Part shown: positions 8,858-16,365 of the stretch, one piece after another | Layout: each line of letters starts with the position of its first letter | Numbering within the stretch: the stretch's first letter is position 1 | NCBI GenBank assembly: GCA_002411515.1 | Contig: DHTF01000119.1 | Location: 24,031 to 59,388 of the forward strand | DNA length: 35,358 nucleotides | Reading direction: 5' to 3' | From: Proteiniphilum sp. UBA5267 | GTDB taxonomy: Bacteria > Bacteroidota > Bacteroidia > Bacteroidales > Dysgonomonadaceae | Translations under genes and position numbers: made by a program | The notes under the pieces: model-generated | Told to the model about the DNA's origin: nothing | Seen by the model: only the letters and a program-made list of their open reading frames with translations | The model's database searches: none

Positions 8858-9727
8858 TTGCCTTTACTTACTCCCCATAGTGTGATGGCTGATGTGCTTG
8901 CTGAGCACAACGAGCTGATTCCCGTGCTGAACCGTTTTGGTATCAGAATTGGCGTGGGAGACAAGAGCGTGGAGGACATATGTGCCGAGCATCAGCTGAA
9001 TACCGATCTTATTCTCACCGTGCTCAACGTCTACCTCGATGAGACCTTCCAGCCCGAGTCGTCACTCACCTTGTTCGACGCCGAGCCTATTGCCGATTAC
9101 TTTCGTCATACCGTAGAGAACTATCTTCATGCATTGGTGCCCAATATCGAGGTCCACCTCAATGCCCTGATTGCTACGGCCGGTCCCGATAACAAAGAAC
9201 TAGGTATGCTTCGGGTGCTATTTTTGAAGTTCAAGGAGCGGATGATCAACTATCTGCAGAAAAATGCAGAATACAGCGATGATTTCCCAGACGACCTGCT
9301 GCACGATTTGAAGAACATTCTCATCAAGCATCTCTCGGTTGAACACAACCAGAACCTGAGTTATGCCGTGATCTTTTCGCTGCACTCCTTTGGAAAAGAC
9401 CTGGCTGCACACAACCGGCTGCGCAATAGAGTTCTGCAGCCTAAACTTAGCGAACTGGACTCTTATGGGATACAGCAACTGCAGGATACCATTTCGAGCG
9501 AACACGATCATCAAAAGGAGGAGTCTGATCATCAACTTACCAATCGTGAAACCGAGATACTGCGACTTATTGTAAAGGGTTACCTTAACAAAGAGATCGC
9601 CGAAGAACTGAATATCAGTCACAATACGGTGCTTACGCACCGCAAAAATATCATTGCTAAAACAGGTATCAAAACCGTTTCGGGACTCACTTTCTATTGT
9701 ATCCGCAAAGGCTTGATATCAATGTAA
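8858..9727 (+). CDS. LuxR-type regulator with DUF542/hemerythrin-like N-terminal half
   Basis: The 289-residue protein has three parts. Residues 5-50 (VMADVLAEHNELIPVLNRFGIRIGVGDKSVEDIC) resemble the N-terminal domain of ScdA/RIC iron-centre repair proteins. Residues about 75-205 resemble a hemerythrin-like four-helix bundle (His84, His91, His100, and AAHNRLRNRVLQPKL near the end). Residues 227-287 are a LuxR-type HTH (LTNRETEILRLIVKGYLNKEIAEELNISHNTV). Several expected diiron ligands appear substituted. The TTG at 8858 abuts the ygbA stop and keeps the whole N-terminal domain; ATG 8885 would cut into it. It probably senses or responds to NO or redox state and may regulate the neighbouring ygbA, by inference from context. 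Confidence 0.8.
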   Translation: MPLLTPHSVMADVLAEHNELIPVLNRFGIRIGVGDKSVEDICAEHQLNTDLILTVLNVYLDETFQPESSLTLFDAEPIADYFRHTVENYLHALVPNIEVHLNALIATAGPDNKELGMLRVLFLKFKERMINYLQKNAEYSDDFPDDLLHDLKNILIKHLSVEHNQNLSYAVIFSLHSFGKDLAAHNRLRNRVLQPKLSELDSYGIQQLQDTISSEHDHQKEESDHQLTNRETEILRLIVKGYLNKEIAEELNISHNTVLTHRKNIIAKTGIKTVSGLTFYCIRKGLISM

Positions 9728-9747
9728 CGTTATTATGCACAACCAAT

Positions 9748-10503
9748 ATGTCAGAAAATAGTTTTCTTCGTGGCCCGCTTACCAATTACGGCGAGGTAGC
9801 CGAGCATAAATATGATCTGGCCCTCCTCCCCTGGGGAGCCTTTGAACCGCACAACCGTCATCTTCCCTATCTGACCGATTGCATTTTATCATACGAGATT
9901 GCCTGCGATTGTGCCGATCAGGTTTACGATCGGGGGGTAACCTGTATGGTGCTGCCACCGGTCTGGTTTGGCTCACAGAATGCGGGTCAGTGGAATAAGC
10001 CTTTTTGTGTGCATACACGCAGTGAGACACAGAAAGCTATTCTTACCGATATCGTCACCTCCCTCCATGGACAGGGTTTCCGGAAGCTGGTCATTGTCAA
10101 CGGACATGGTGGAAACAGTTTCAAACCCTACGTTCGTGATCTGGGGATGACTTTCCCCGATTTCCGCATTGTGGTGGCCGACTGGTGGGCGATTGTCTCC
10201 ACGAACAACTATTTTGAAGAGAAACCCGATGATCATGCCGGCGAGCAGGAAACGTCTGTGATGCTTCACTACCATCCTGAACTGGTCGAGATGAACCGGG
10301 CAGGAGATGGAAAGGTCTCTCCTTCGCAGATTAGGGCCATTGACCAAAAGATTGCCTGGATGCCGCGTAACTGGGACGAGGTTTCTGTGGATACTGGCAT
10401 TGGCAATCCCAAAAAATCGACGGCTGACAAGGGAGCACGTTATGTTCAGGCAGTGATCGATAAAATAAGTGAACTGCTGCTTGGGCTGAAGGAAGCTCCA
10501 TAG
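9748..10503 (+). CDS. Creatininase-family metal-dependent amidohydrolase
   Basis: The 251-residue protein has the creatininase fold signatures: LPWGAFEPHNRHLPYLTD (Glu, His and Asp metal ligands), VIVNGHGGNSFKPYVRDL (His ligand in the NGHGGN motif), ADWWAI, and HAGEQETSVML (Glu ligand). Members hydrolyse small cyclic or linear amides such as creatinine or formamide intermediates of riboflavin/F420 and mycofactocin pathways. The substrate here is not evident. ATG 9748 gives a compact cytoplasmic protein and lies 20 bp after the regulator's stop, so it is probably co-transcribed with it. Upstream in-frame starts would run into the regulator gene. Confidence 0.87.
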   Translation: MSENSFLRGPLTNYGEVAEHKYDLALLPWGAFEPHNRHLPYLTDCILSYEIACDCADQVYDRGVTCMVLPPVWFGSQNAGQWNKPFCVHTRSETQKAILTDIVTSLHGQGFRKLVIVNGHGGNSFKPYVRDLGMTFPDFRIVVADWWAIVSTNNYFEEKPDDHAGEQETSVMLHYHPELVEMNRAGDGKVSPSQIRAIDQKIAWMPRNWDEVSVDTGIGNPKKSTADKGARYVQAVIDKISELLLGLKEAP

Positions 10504-10543
10504 GAAAATGCTGCCGAAGAACAACAAATAGCCGTGGAATACT

Positions 10544-10573
10544 TTTGAAAGCGCGCAAATTATCCTAATTTTG
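10544..10573 (+). promoter_or_regulatory. Candidate promoter for mutAB
   Basis: TTTG at 10544-10547, 18 bp, then TAATTTTG at 10566-10573 matches both Bacteroidetes promoter elements. It lies 83 bp upstream of the mutA ATG, predicting a 5' leader of roughly 75 nt with an A-rich stretch before the start. Confidence 0.55.
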
Positions 10574-10656
10574 TCTGTTTTTTCATTTGCCCGGTTTTCG
10601 TGTGTAGAAAAGGCAAAACAAAGCAGAAGAACATCAAAATAATAATAGTAGTTGAT

Positions 10657-12552
10657 ATGAGTAAACAGAGAGAAAAGCTTTTCAATGATTTTCCTCCCGT
10701 TACCACCGGAGAGTGGATGGAAGTTGTTACCAAAGACCTTAAGGGAGCCGATTTTCAAAAAAGGCTGGTATGGAAAACAAATGAAGGGTTTCAGTTGAAT
10801 CCATTTTATCGTGCGGAGAATGTGGAAGGTCTTCCCACATTGGAGAACCTGCCGGGACAGTTTCCCTACGTGCGTGGTACAAAAAAGGAGAACGTGTGGT
10901 ACGTACGTCAGGAGATCGACGTGCAGGATTTTGCCGAAGCCAATAAAAAGGCACTGGCACTTCTGGAAAGAGGCATTACCTCCCTGGGTTTCCATTTGCC
11001 GAAGAATGCACTTTCGGCCGAAAACTTGGAAATCCTTCTTCAAGGAATCGCACCCGACAAAGTTGAACTGAACTTCCGCACTTGCATCTCACGCACGGCC
11101 GACCTGGCCCGACTGGTGGTCGCCTACATCACAGGTCGTAATCTGAACGTGATGGAATGCTTCGGTTCCATTGAGTTTGATCCTTTCCGGAAGATTCTGA
11201 AAAAGGGAGTTGATGAGCCTAACTGGATAGAAAAAGCAGTGGAGATGGTACAGATTACTGCTTCTCTTCCCCGTTACCGTGCTCTCACCGTGACCGGCAA
11301 CAGAATGAACGATGCTGGCGCTTACAGCTTTCAGGAACTGGGTTACAGCTTGGCTTACGGCAACCAGCTCCTATCGGTGCTGATTGAGAATGGTATCGCC
11401 CCGTCGATGGCAGCCAAAAAAATTAAATTTGAGTTTGGTGTAGGTTCCAACTTTTTCATGGAGATAGCCAAGTTCAGAGCAGCCCGCTGGTTGTGGGCCG
11501 AGATTGTAGATGCCTATAAGCCTCCCTGTCCGCACGACTGCGACAACAAAGCTGCCGATGGCACCTGCCGCTGTGCAGCAAAGATGAACATCCATGCCAC
11601 GACCTCTCAATTCAATCAATCGCTCTATGATCCCTATGTGAATCTGTTGCGTACGCAGACCGAGGCCATGTCGGCTACCATTGGTGTCGTGGATTCGTTG
11701 ATGGTACGTCCCTTCGATGAAGCATTTGAAACACCCTCGGCTTTCGCTGAGCGAATTGCAGTGAACCAACAGCTCTTGTTGAAGGAAGAATCCCATTTTG
11801 ATAAGATTACAGATCCCTCTGCGGGTTCTTATTATATTGAAACACTCACTGTTTCTCTGGCACAACAGGCATGGAAGCTCTTCCTCGAAACGGAGGAGAC
11901 AGGCTTCTACAATGCATTGAAAGCCGGCACTGTGCAAGACGCCATCAATGCTTCGGCCGACGCTCGCTTCAAGGCTGTGGCCAACCGCAAGGAGATCTTG
12001 CTTGGCACCAATCAGTATCCCAATTTCAAGGAAACTATGGCTGCGAAAATCGAAGAAAAAGAAGCACATGGTTGTGGCTGTGGCGGAAGTGACACCCCTA
12101 CACCGCTGAAGAAGCTCAACTCAAGACGCCTTGCCGATGCTTTCAATGTATTGCGTCTGGCAACCGAGGAAAGCAGTAAAACGCCCAAGGTGTTTATGCT
12201 CACCATCGGCAATCTGGCCATGCGCCTAGCACGCTCTCAGTTCTCGAGCAACTTCTTTGCGTCGGCTGGTTATGAGCTGATCGACAATCTGGGCTTCAAC
12301 ACCGTAGAGGAAGGAGTGCAGGCAGCCCGTGAAAAAGGTGCCGACGTGGTGGTACTTTGCTCCAGCGACGACGAGTATGTCAACTATGCACCTGAAGCAT
12401 TCAATTTGCTCAAGGGTGGAAAAGAACTCTTTGTGGTAGCCGGCGCTCCTGCCTGCATGGAGGAACTCAAGGCTGCCGGTATTGAACATTTCATCCACGT
12501 TCGCAGCAACGTGCTGGAAACACTGCAAATGTTTAACAGTAAGTTATTGTAG
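10657..12552 (+). CDS. mutA: Methylmalonyl-CoA mutase, small (beta) subunit
   Basis: This is the non-catalytic partner of MutB in the B12-dependent interconversion of succinyl-CoA and (R)-methylmalonyl-CoA, used by Bacteroidales for propionate formation. The 631-residue protein has the mutase TIM-barrel-like domain (residues about 30-460, including FEFGVGSNFFMEIAKFRAARWLWAEIV and DPSAGSYYIE) and a C-terminal B12-binding-like domain (about 505-631) that lacks the DxHxxG cobalamin motif, as usual for this subunit. ATG 10657 gives the N-terminus MSKQREKLFNDFPPVTTGEW. Two cysteine clusters stand out: Cys291, Cys295, Cys304 and Cys306 in a loop of the barrel, and HGCGCGG at 471-477 in the interdomain linker. 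mutB follows 74 bp later. Confidence 0.94.
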   Translation: MSKQREKLFNDFPPVTTGEWMEVVTKDLKGADFQKRLVWKTNEGFQLNPFYRAENVEGLPTLENLPGQFPYVRGTKKENVWYVRQEIDVQDFAEANKKALALLERGITSLGFHLPKNALSAENLEILLQGIAPDKVELNFRTCISRTADLARLVVAYITGRNLNVMECFGSIEFDPFRKILKKGVDEPNWIEKAVEMVQITASLPRYRALTVTGNRMNDAGAYSFQELGYSLAYGNQLLSVLIENGIAPSMAAKKIKFEFGVGSNFFMEIAKFRAARWLWAEIVDAYKPPCPHDCDNKAADGTCRCAAKMNIHATTSQFNQSLYDPYVNLLRTQTEAMSATIGVVDSLMVRPFDEAFETPSAFAERIAVNQQLLLKEESHFDKITDPSAGSYYIETLTVSLAQQAWKLFLETEETGFYNALKAGTVQDAINASADARFKAVANRKEILLGTNQYPNFKETMAAKIEEKEAHGCGCGGSDTPTPLKKLNSRRLADAFNVLRLATEESSKTPKVFMLTIGNLAMRLARSQFSSNFFASAGYELIDNLGFNTVEEGVQAAREKGADVVVLCSSDDEYVNYAPEAFNLLKGGKELFVVAGAPACMEELKAAGIEHFIHVRSNVLETLQMFNSKLL

Positions 12553-12626
12553 ATTCAATACCAAGAGTCAAAGCAATAAATAATTAGAAAACAAATAGCT
12601 GACAGCTGAAAACTGACAAAAAACAT

Positions 12627-14774
12627 ATGAAACCTAATTTCAAAGAAATAGATATTCAATCGGATGGTTTCGTGGCCGCGAACGTGGAGGAGTGGACACA
12701 AAAGAATGAGATCAAAGCCGATTGGCTCACACCGGAACAGATACCGGTGAAACCGGTCTACACCAAAGACGATCTCGAAGGCATGGAGCATCTGAACTAT
12801 GCTGCCGGGATAGCACCCTATCTGCGGGGACCTTATTCCACCATGTACGTGATGCGTCCCTGGACCATTCGTCAGTATGCCGGATTCTCTACCGCTGAAG
12901 AGTCCAACGCCTTCTACCGCCGCAACCTGGCATCGGGACAAAAAGGCCTTTCTGTGGCATTCGACCTTCCCACACACCGTGGCTACGATGCCGACAACGA
13001 ACGTGTGGTAGGCGATGTGGGAAAAGCAGGTGTCTCCATCTGCTCTGTGGAAGATATGAAGATTCTCTTCGACGGCATCCCCTTGAACAAGATGTCAGTG
13101 TCCATGACCATGAACGGTGCTGTATTGCCCATTCTGGCATTCTATATTGTGGCCGCACAGGAACAGGGAGCCAAGCTGGAAGAGATGGCAGGAACCATTC
13201 AGAACGATATTCTGAAGGAGTTTATGGTACGCAATACCTACATATATCCTCCCGGGTTCTCAATGAAGATCATCGCCGACATCTTCGAGTATACTTCGCA
13301 GAAGATGCCCAAGTTTAACTCCATCTCCATTTCCGGTTACCACATGCAGGAAGCAGGTGCTACTGCCGACATTGAGCTGGCTTATACGCTGGCCGACGGC
13401 ATCGAGTACCTGCGTGCCGGTATCAATGCTGGTATTGATGTAGATGCTTTTGCACCCCGTCTCTCTTTCTTCTGGGCTATCGGCGTGAACCATTTCATGG
13501 AGATAGCCAAAATGCGTGCAGCACGTCTGCTTTGGGCTAAAATTGTGAAGAGCTTTGGTGCAAAGAATCCCAAGTCGATGGCTTTGCGTACCCACTCACA
13601 GACTTCTGGATGGTCGCTCACCGAACAGGATCCCTTCAACAACGTGGGACGTACCTGCGTAGAAGCGATGGCCGCTGCTCTGGGTCACACCCAGTCGCTG
13701 CACACCAACGCGCTGGATGAGGCTATTGCCCTGCCGACCGACTTCTCGGCACGCATTGCCCGCAACACCCAGATCTACATCCAGGAAGAGACCCAGATCA
13801 CCCGTCAAGTGGATCCATGGGCCGGTTCCTACTATGTGGAATCACTCACGCAGGAGCTGGTGGACAAGGCATGGGCGCTGATTGAAGAGGTAGAGAAGCT
13901 GGGCGGCATGGCCAAAGCCATCGAGACCGGCATTCCCAAGATGCGCATCGAGGAGGCTGCTGCCCGTACACAGGCACGTATCGACTCCGGCGTACAGGCC
14001 ATCATCGGCGTAAACCGTTACAGGCTGGAGCAGGAAGATCCCATCGACATCCTCGATATCGACAATACCGAAGTGCGCAAACAACAGGTTGAACGTTTGG
14101 CACAACTGCGTGGCGGTCGTGACAATGCTGCGGTACAAAAGGCTCTTGATGCCATCACCCGCTGTGTGGAGACACAAGAAGGAAATCTTCTGGAACTCTC
14201 CATCGAAGCAGCCCGTGTACGTGCCACGTTGGGTGAAATCTCCGACGCATGTGAGAAAGTAGTGGGAAGATATAACGCAATCATCAGAACAATATCAGGC
14301 GTGTATTCAGCAGAATCAAAATCAGATGCAACGCTCGAGGAAGCGCGTGCACTCACCGATCAGTTTGCCCGGAAAGAAGGTCGCCGGCCCAGAATCATGG
14401 TCGCCAAGATGGGCCAGGACGGACACGACCGCGGTGCGAAAGTTGTCGCCACCGGCTATGCCGACTGTGGGTTCGACGTAGACATGGGACCTTTGTTCCA
14501 GACACCGGCCGAGGCTGCCCGTCAGGCAGTGGAGAACGATGTGCATGTGCTGGGTGTATCCTCACTGGCAGCAGGTCATAAGACCCTGATACCTCAGGTA
14601 ATCGAAGAACTGAAAAAACTGGGACGTCCCGACATCGTGGTGATTGCCGGCGGTGTGATACCGGCACAGGACTATGACTTCCTTTACCGCGCAGGTGTAG
14701 CCGCCATTTTTGGACCGGGAAGCTCCGTTGCCAAATCGGCCTGCGACATCATGCATGTGTTAATGGACGAATAA
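12627..14774 (+). CDS. mutB: Methylmalonyl-CoA mutase, large (alpha) catalytic subunit
   Basis: This is the catalytic adenosylcobalamin-dependent subunit of 715 residues, normal length. The N-terminal barrel contains [28 protein letters not shown], the substrate-binding [15 protein letters not shown] segment and [19 protein letters not shown]. The C-terminal B12 domain has the intact DGHDRG motif (Asp598-Gly-His600-Asp-Arg-Gly603), with His600 as the lower axial cobalt ligand, followed by [14 protein letters not shown] and [15 protein letters not shown]. It pairs with mutA. No epimerase or MeaB-type chaperone gene follows, because a strong terminator ends the unit right after the stop. Confidence 0.97.
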   Translation: MKPNFKEIDIQSDGFVAANVEEWTQKNEIKADWLTPEQIPVKPVYTKDDLEGMEHLNYAAGIAPYLRGPYSTMYVMRPWTIRQYAGFSTAEESNAFYRRNLASGQKGLSVAFDLPTHRGYDADNERVVGDVGKAGVSICSVEDMKILFDGIPLNKMSVSMTMNGAVLPILAFYIVAAQEQGAKLEEMAGTIQNDILKEFMVRNTYIYPPGFSMKIIADIFEYTSQKMPKFNSISISGYHMQEAGATADIELAYTLADGIEYLRAGINAGIDVDAFAPRLSFFWAIGVNHFMEIAKMRAARLLWAKIVKSFGAKNPKSMALRTHSQTSGWSLTEQDPFNNVGRTCVEAMAAALGHTQSLHTNALDEAIALPTDFSARIARNTQIYIQEETQITRQVDPWAGSYYVESLTQELVDKAWALIEEVEKLGGMAKAIETGIPKMRIEEAAARTQARIDSGVQAIIGVNRYRLEQEDPIDILDIDNTEVRKQQVERLAQLRGGRDNAAVQKALDAITRCVETQEGNLLELSIEAARVRATLGEISDACEKVVGRYNAIIRTISGVYSAESKSDATLEEARALTDQFARKEGRRPRIMVAKMGQDGHDRGAKVVATGYADCGFDVDMGPLFQTPAEAARQAVENDVHVLGVSSLAAGHKTLIPQVIEELKKLGRPDIVVIAGGVIPAQDYDFLYRAGVAAIFGPGSSVAKSACDIMHVLMDE

Positions 14775-14801
14775 CCGTCTCAGGTTAACTGTTCACATAT
14801 T

Positions 14802-14849
14802 ACGCTTTCGGCGCGATCTATAAGAGATCCTGCCGAAAGCGTTTTTTTT
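14802..14849 (+). terminator. Intrinsic terminator after mutB
   Basis: A perfect 11-bp outer stem (ACGCTTTCGGC at 14802-14812 with GCCGAAAGCGT at 14832-14842) encloses an inner GATCT/AGATC stem and is followed by an eight-T run to 14849. It ends the + strand mutAB transcript just before the convergent serine hydrolase gene. There is no matching A-run on the left, so it should act in the + direction only. Confidence 0.9.
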
Positions 14850-14851
14850 AA

Positions 14852-16036
14852 CTAACCGGGCAGTAATTCATATGCTTTTGCGAGGAAGAGGGGATAGAGC
14901 GCATCGCGTTGAAACATGTTGATGTAAAACAGTACAATCAGATCATTTTCAGGATCTATGATATACTCCGTACCCAGCATGCCACCCCATGCATAGGCTG
15001 TGTTTGAGACTGCGGGAACCGGCTTTTTCAGTTCGTTGTAGAGCTCAAACCCCAGTCCGAATTGAAAACCTTTGCCTCCTGAATTTTTCTCCGGCAACTG
15101 GTTCACAGTAGTCATCAACGCCACTGTTTCCGGTTTCAGTATTTGTTGGCCGTTAAATGTACCCTTGTTGAGCAACATCTGGCAGAACTTCGCGTAATCG
15201 CCAATGGGGCCGTTCAACCCGAGTGCTCCTTCACAATAGGTCTGTTGGTCGCTGAGTGCCCCTTCGATAAATAAGGTGCTGCCTTTTTCAAGCTTGCCGT
15301 CGACATACTGATAAGGTTTCACGAAGCGACTCAGCATCTCCGGTTCATAGTACCAGTCGGTATCCTCCATGTCCAGAGGCTCCAAAATGCTCTCTTTGAC
15401 ATATTCACGTAGCGATTTACCAGAGATCCGTTCAATCATGTATGCCAACATATTGGTGCTGATGTGGTAGTTCCAATCGGAGCCAGGATCAAATCCCAAG
15501 GGGTATTTTGTCAGTGCTTCCATCTCCTCCTTCAGATATGCCGATTCCATATTTCCACTAAAGGTTCTTTGACCCACAGGTTTTGTCTCGGGCAGGGGAG
15601 ACGCAACTTCAGCATCGGCACTCTTTTTCTTTTCTAATTCGGCACGAAGGATTTCTCCAACCAGGCCTGCACCCAATCCCGAAGAGTGAGACATGAGATG
15701 GGCAAATGTCATTTCATTATTTGCAGGTCGCGTCTCGTAAGTACCATCCTCGTTGACTGCAATGACTACACTTTCGGGAATTTCGGGAAAGTATTTCGAA
15801 ACTGGGTCATCCACGGCAACCAAGCCTTTCTCTACGAGCGTCATAAAAGCAGCAGAGGTAATAGCCTTGGTTTGTGAAAATATCACGTAATAATCGTCTA
15901 CCGTGGTCGGAGTCTGGGTTTCCATATCCTTCCATCCGAAGGCCTTGTGATAGATCACATCACCTCCTTTGGCCACGAAAGCGGTGACACAGTTGAGCTT
16001 TTTGGTATCCACGAACGATTGCAACAGGGAATCCAC
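14852..16036 (-). CDS. Beta-lactamase-family serine hydrolase (leader separated by a nonsense codon)
   Basis: This is a class C beta-lactamase/EstB-like serine hydrolase domain. The nucleophile motif Ser54-Gln-Thr-Lys57 lies in YYVIFSQTKAITSAAFM, a Tyr-containing second motif in DWNYHISTNMLAYMIERISG, and AWGGMLGTEYIIDPEND takes the place of the KTG/HxG strand. Such proteins are usually periplasmic or surface lipoproteins acting as esterases or D-peptidases. The first usable start in the intact frame is GTG 16036, giving 394 residues without a signal peptide. The same frame continues upstream through natural-looking sequence to a TAA and, before it, a lipoprotein signal peptide beginning at 16183. 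The gene is therefore either recently inactivated or expressed without export. Counting the leader, the full product would be about 443 residues. Confidence 0.8.
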   Translation of the reverse strand: MDSLLQSFVDTKKLNCVTAFVAKGGDVIYHKAFGWKDMETQTPTTVDDYYVIFSQTKAITSAAFMTLVEKGLVAVDDPVSKYFPEIPESVVIAVNEDGTYETRPANNEMTFAHLMSHSSGLGAGLVGEILRAELEKKKSADAEVASPLPETKPVGQRTFSGNMESAYLKEEMEALTKYPLGFDPGSDWNYHISTNMLAYMIERISGKSLREYVKESILEPLDMEDTDWYYEPEMLSRFVKPYQYVDGKLEKGSTLFIEGALSDQQTYCEGALGLNGPIGDYAKFCQMLLNKGTFNGQQILKPETVALMTTVNQLPEKNSGGKGFQFGLGFELYNELKKPVPAVSNTAYAWGGMLGTEYIIDPENDLIVLFYINMFQRDALYPLFLAKAYELLPG

Positions 16037-16114
16037 TTTGTCGATTTGTTCATTCTCTATTCCCAGTTCAGTTAAATTGGGTTGAAAATTAAAACTTTGA
16101 GGGCTTTCTGACTT

Positions 16115-16183
16115 TTATGCGTTGTTGTTACAGGTTGTAATCAATAAAATCAGACCTGTGAGTAACAGATAATTGTTTTTCAT
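16115..16183 (-). pseudogene. Detached lipoprotein signal peptide of the serine hydrolase gene
   Basis: Reading down from ATG 16183 gives MKNNYLLLTGLILLITTCN, then NNA and a TAA at 16117-16115. This is a typical lipoprotein signal with Cys at residue 18. The reading frame is the same as that of the hydrolase, and the 26 codons between the TAA and GTG 16036 are open (KSESPQSFNFQPNLTELGIE and onward), which argues for one original gene split by a single substitution. Confidence 0.75.
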
Positions 16184-16310
16184 CCAATATATATCGCACA
16201 ATTTCACGCATACATTAAACAAATTTACTCAATGTTTTCAACGATGCAAATCTTTTCTTATGTTGAACTTTTTCTATGTCAATATTTTATGGATTACCGA
16301 AATAAAAGGA

Positions 16311-16340
16311 TAAAGCAACTGCATTGCTGCAATTGCTTTA
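16311..16340 (-). terminator. Hairpin downstream of the outer-membrane barrel gene
   Basis: TAAAGCAA at 16311-16318 pairs perfectly with TTGCTTTA at 16333-16340, and TGCA/TGCA inside extends the stem. It lies 26 bp past the stop of the - strand gene. The T-run that follows on the - strand is interrupted, so termination is plausible but not certain. Confidence 0.45.
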
Positions 16341-16365
16341 TTTGAAGTTTGGTAAAACTTGTCTG

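Noticed and set aside
12588..12616. Short repeats of CTGACAGCTGA type between mutA and mutB.
   Set aside because: They are only two to three short units in an AT-rich spacer, with no stable hairpin or T-run, so they cannot be called an attenuator or terminator.
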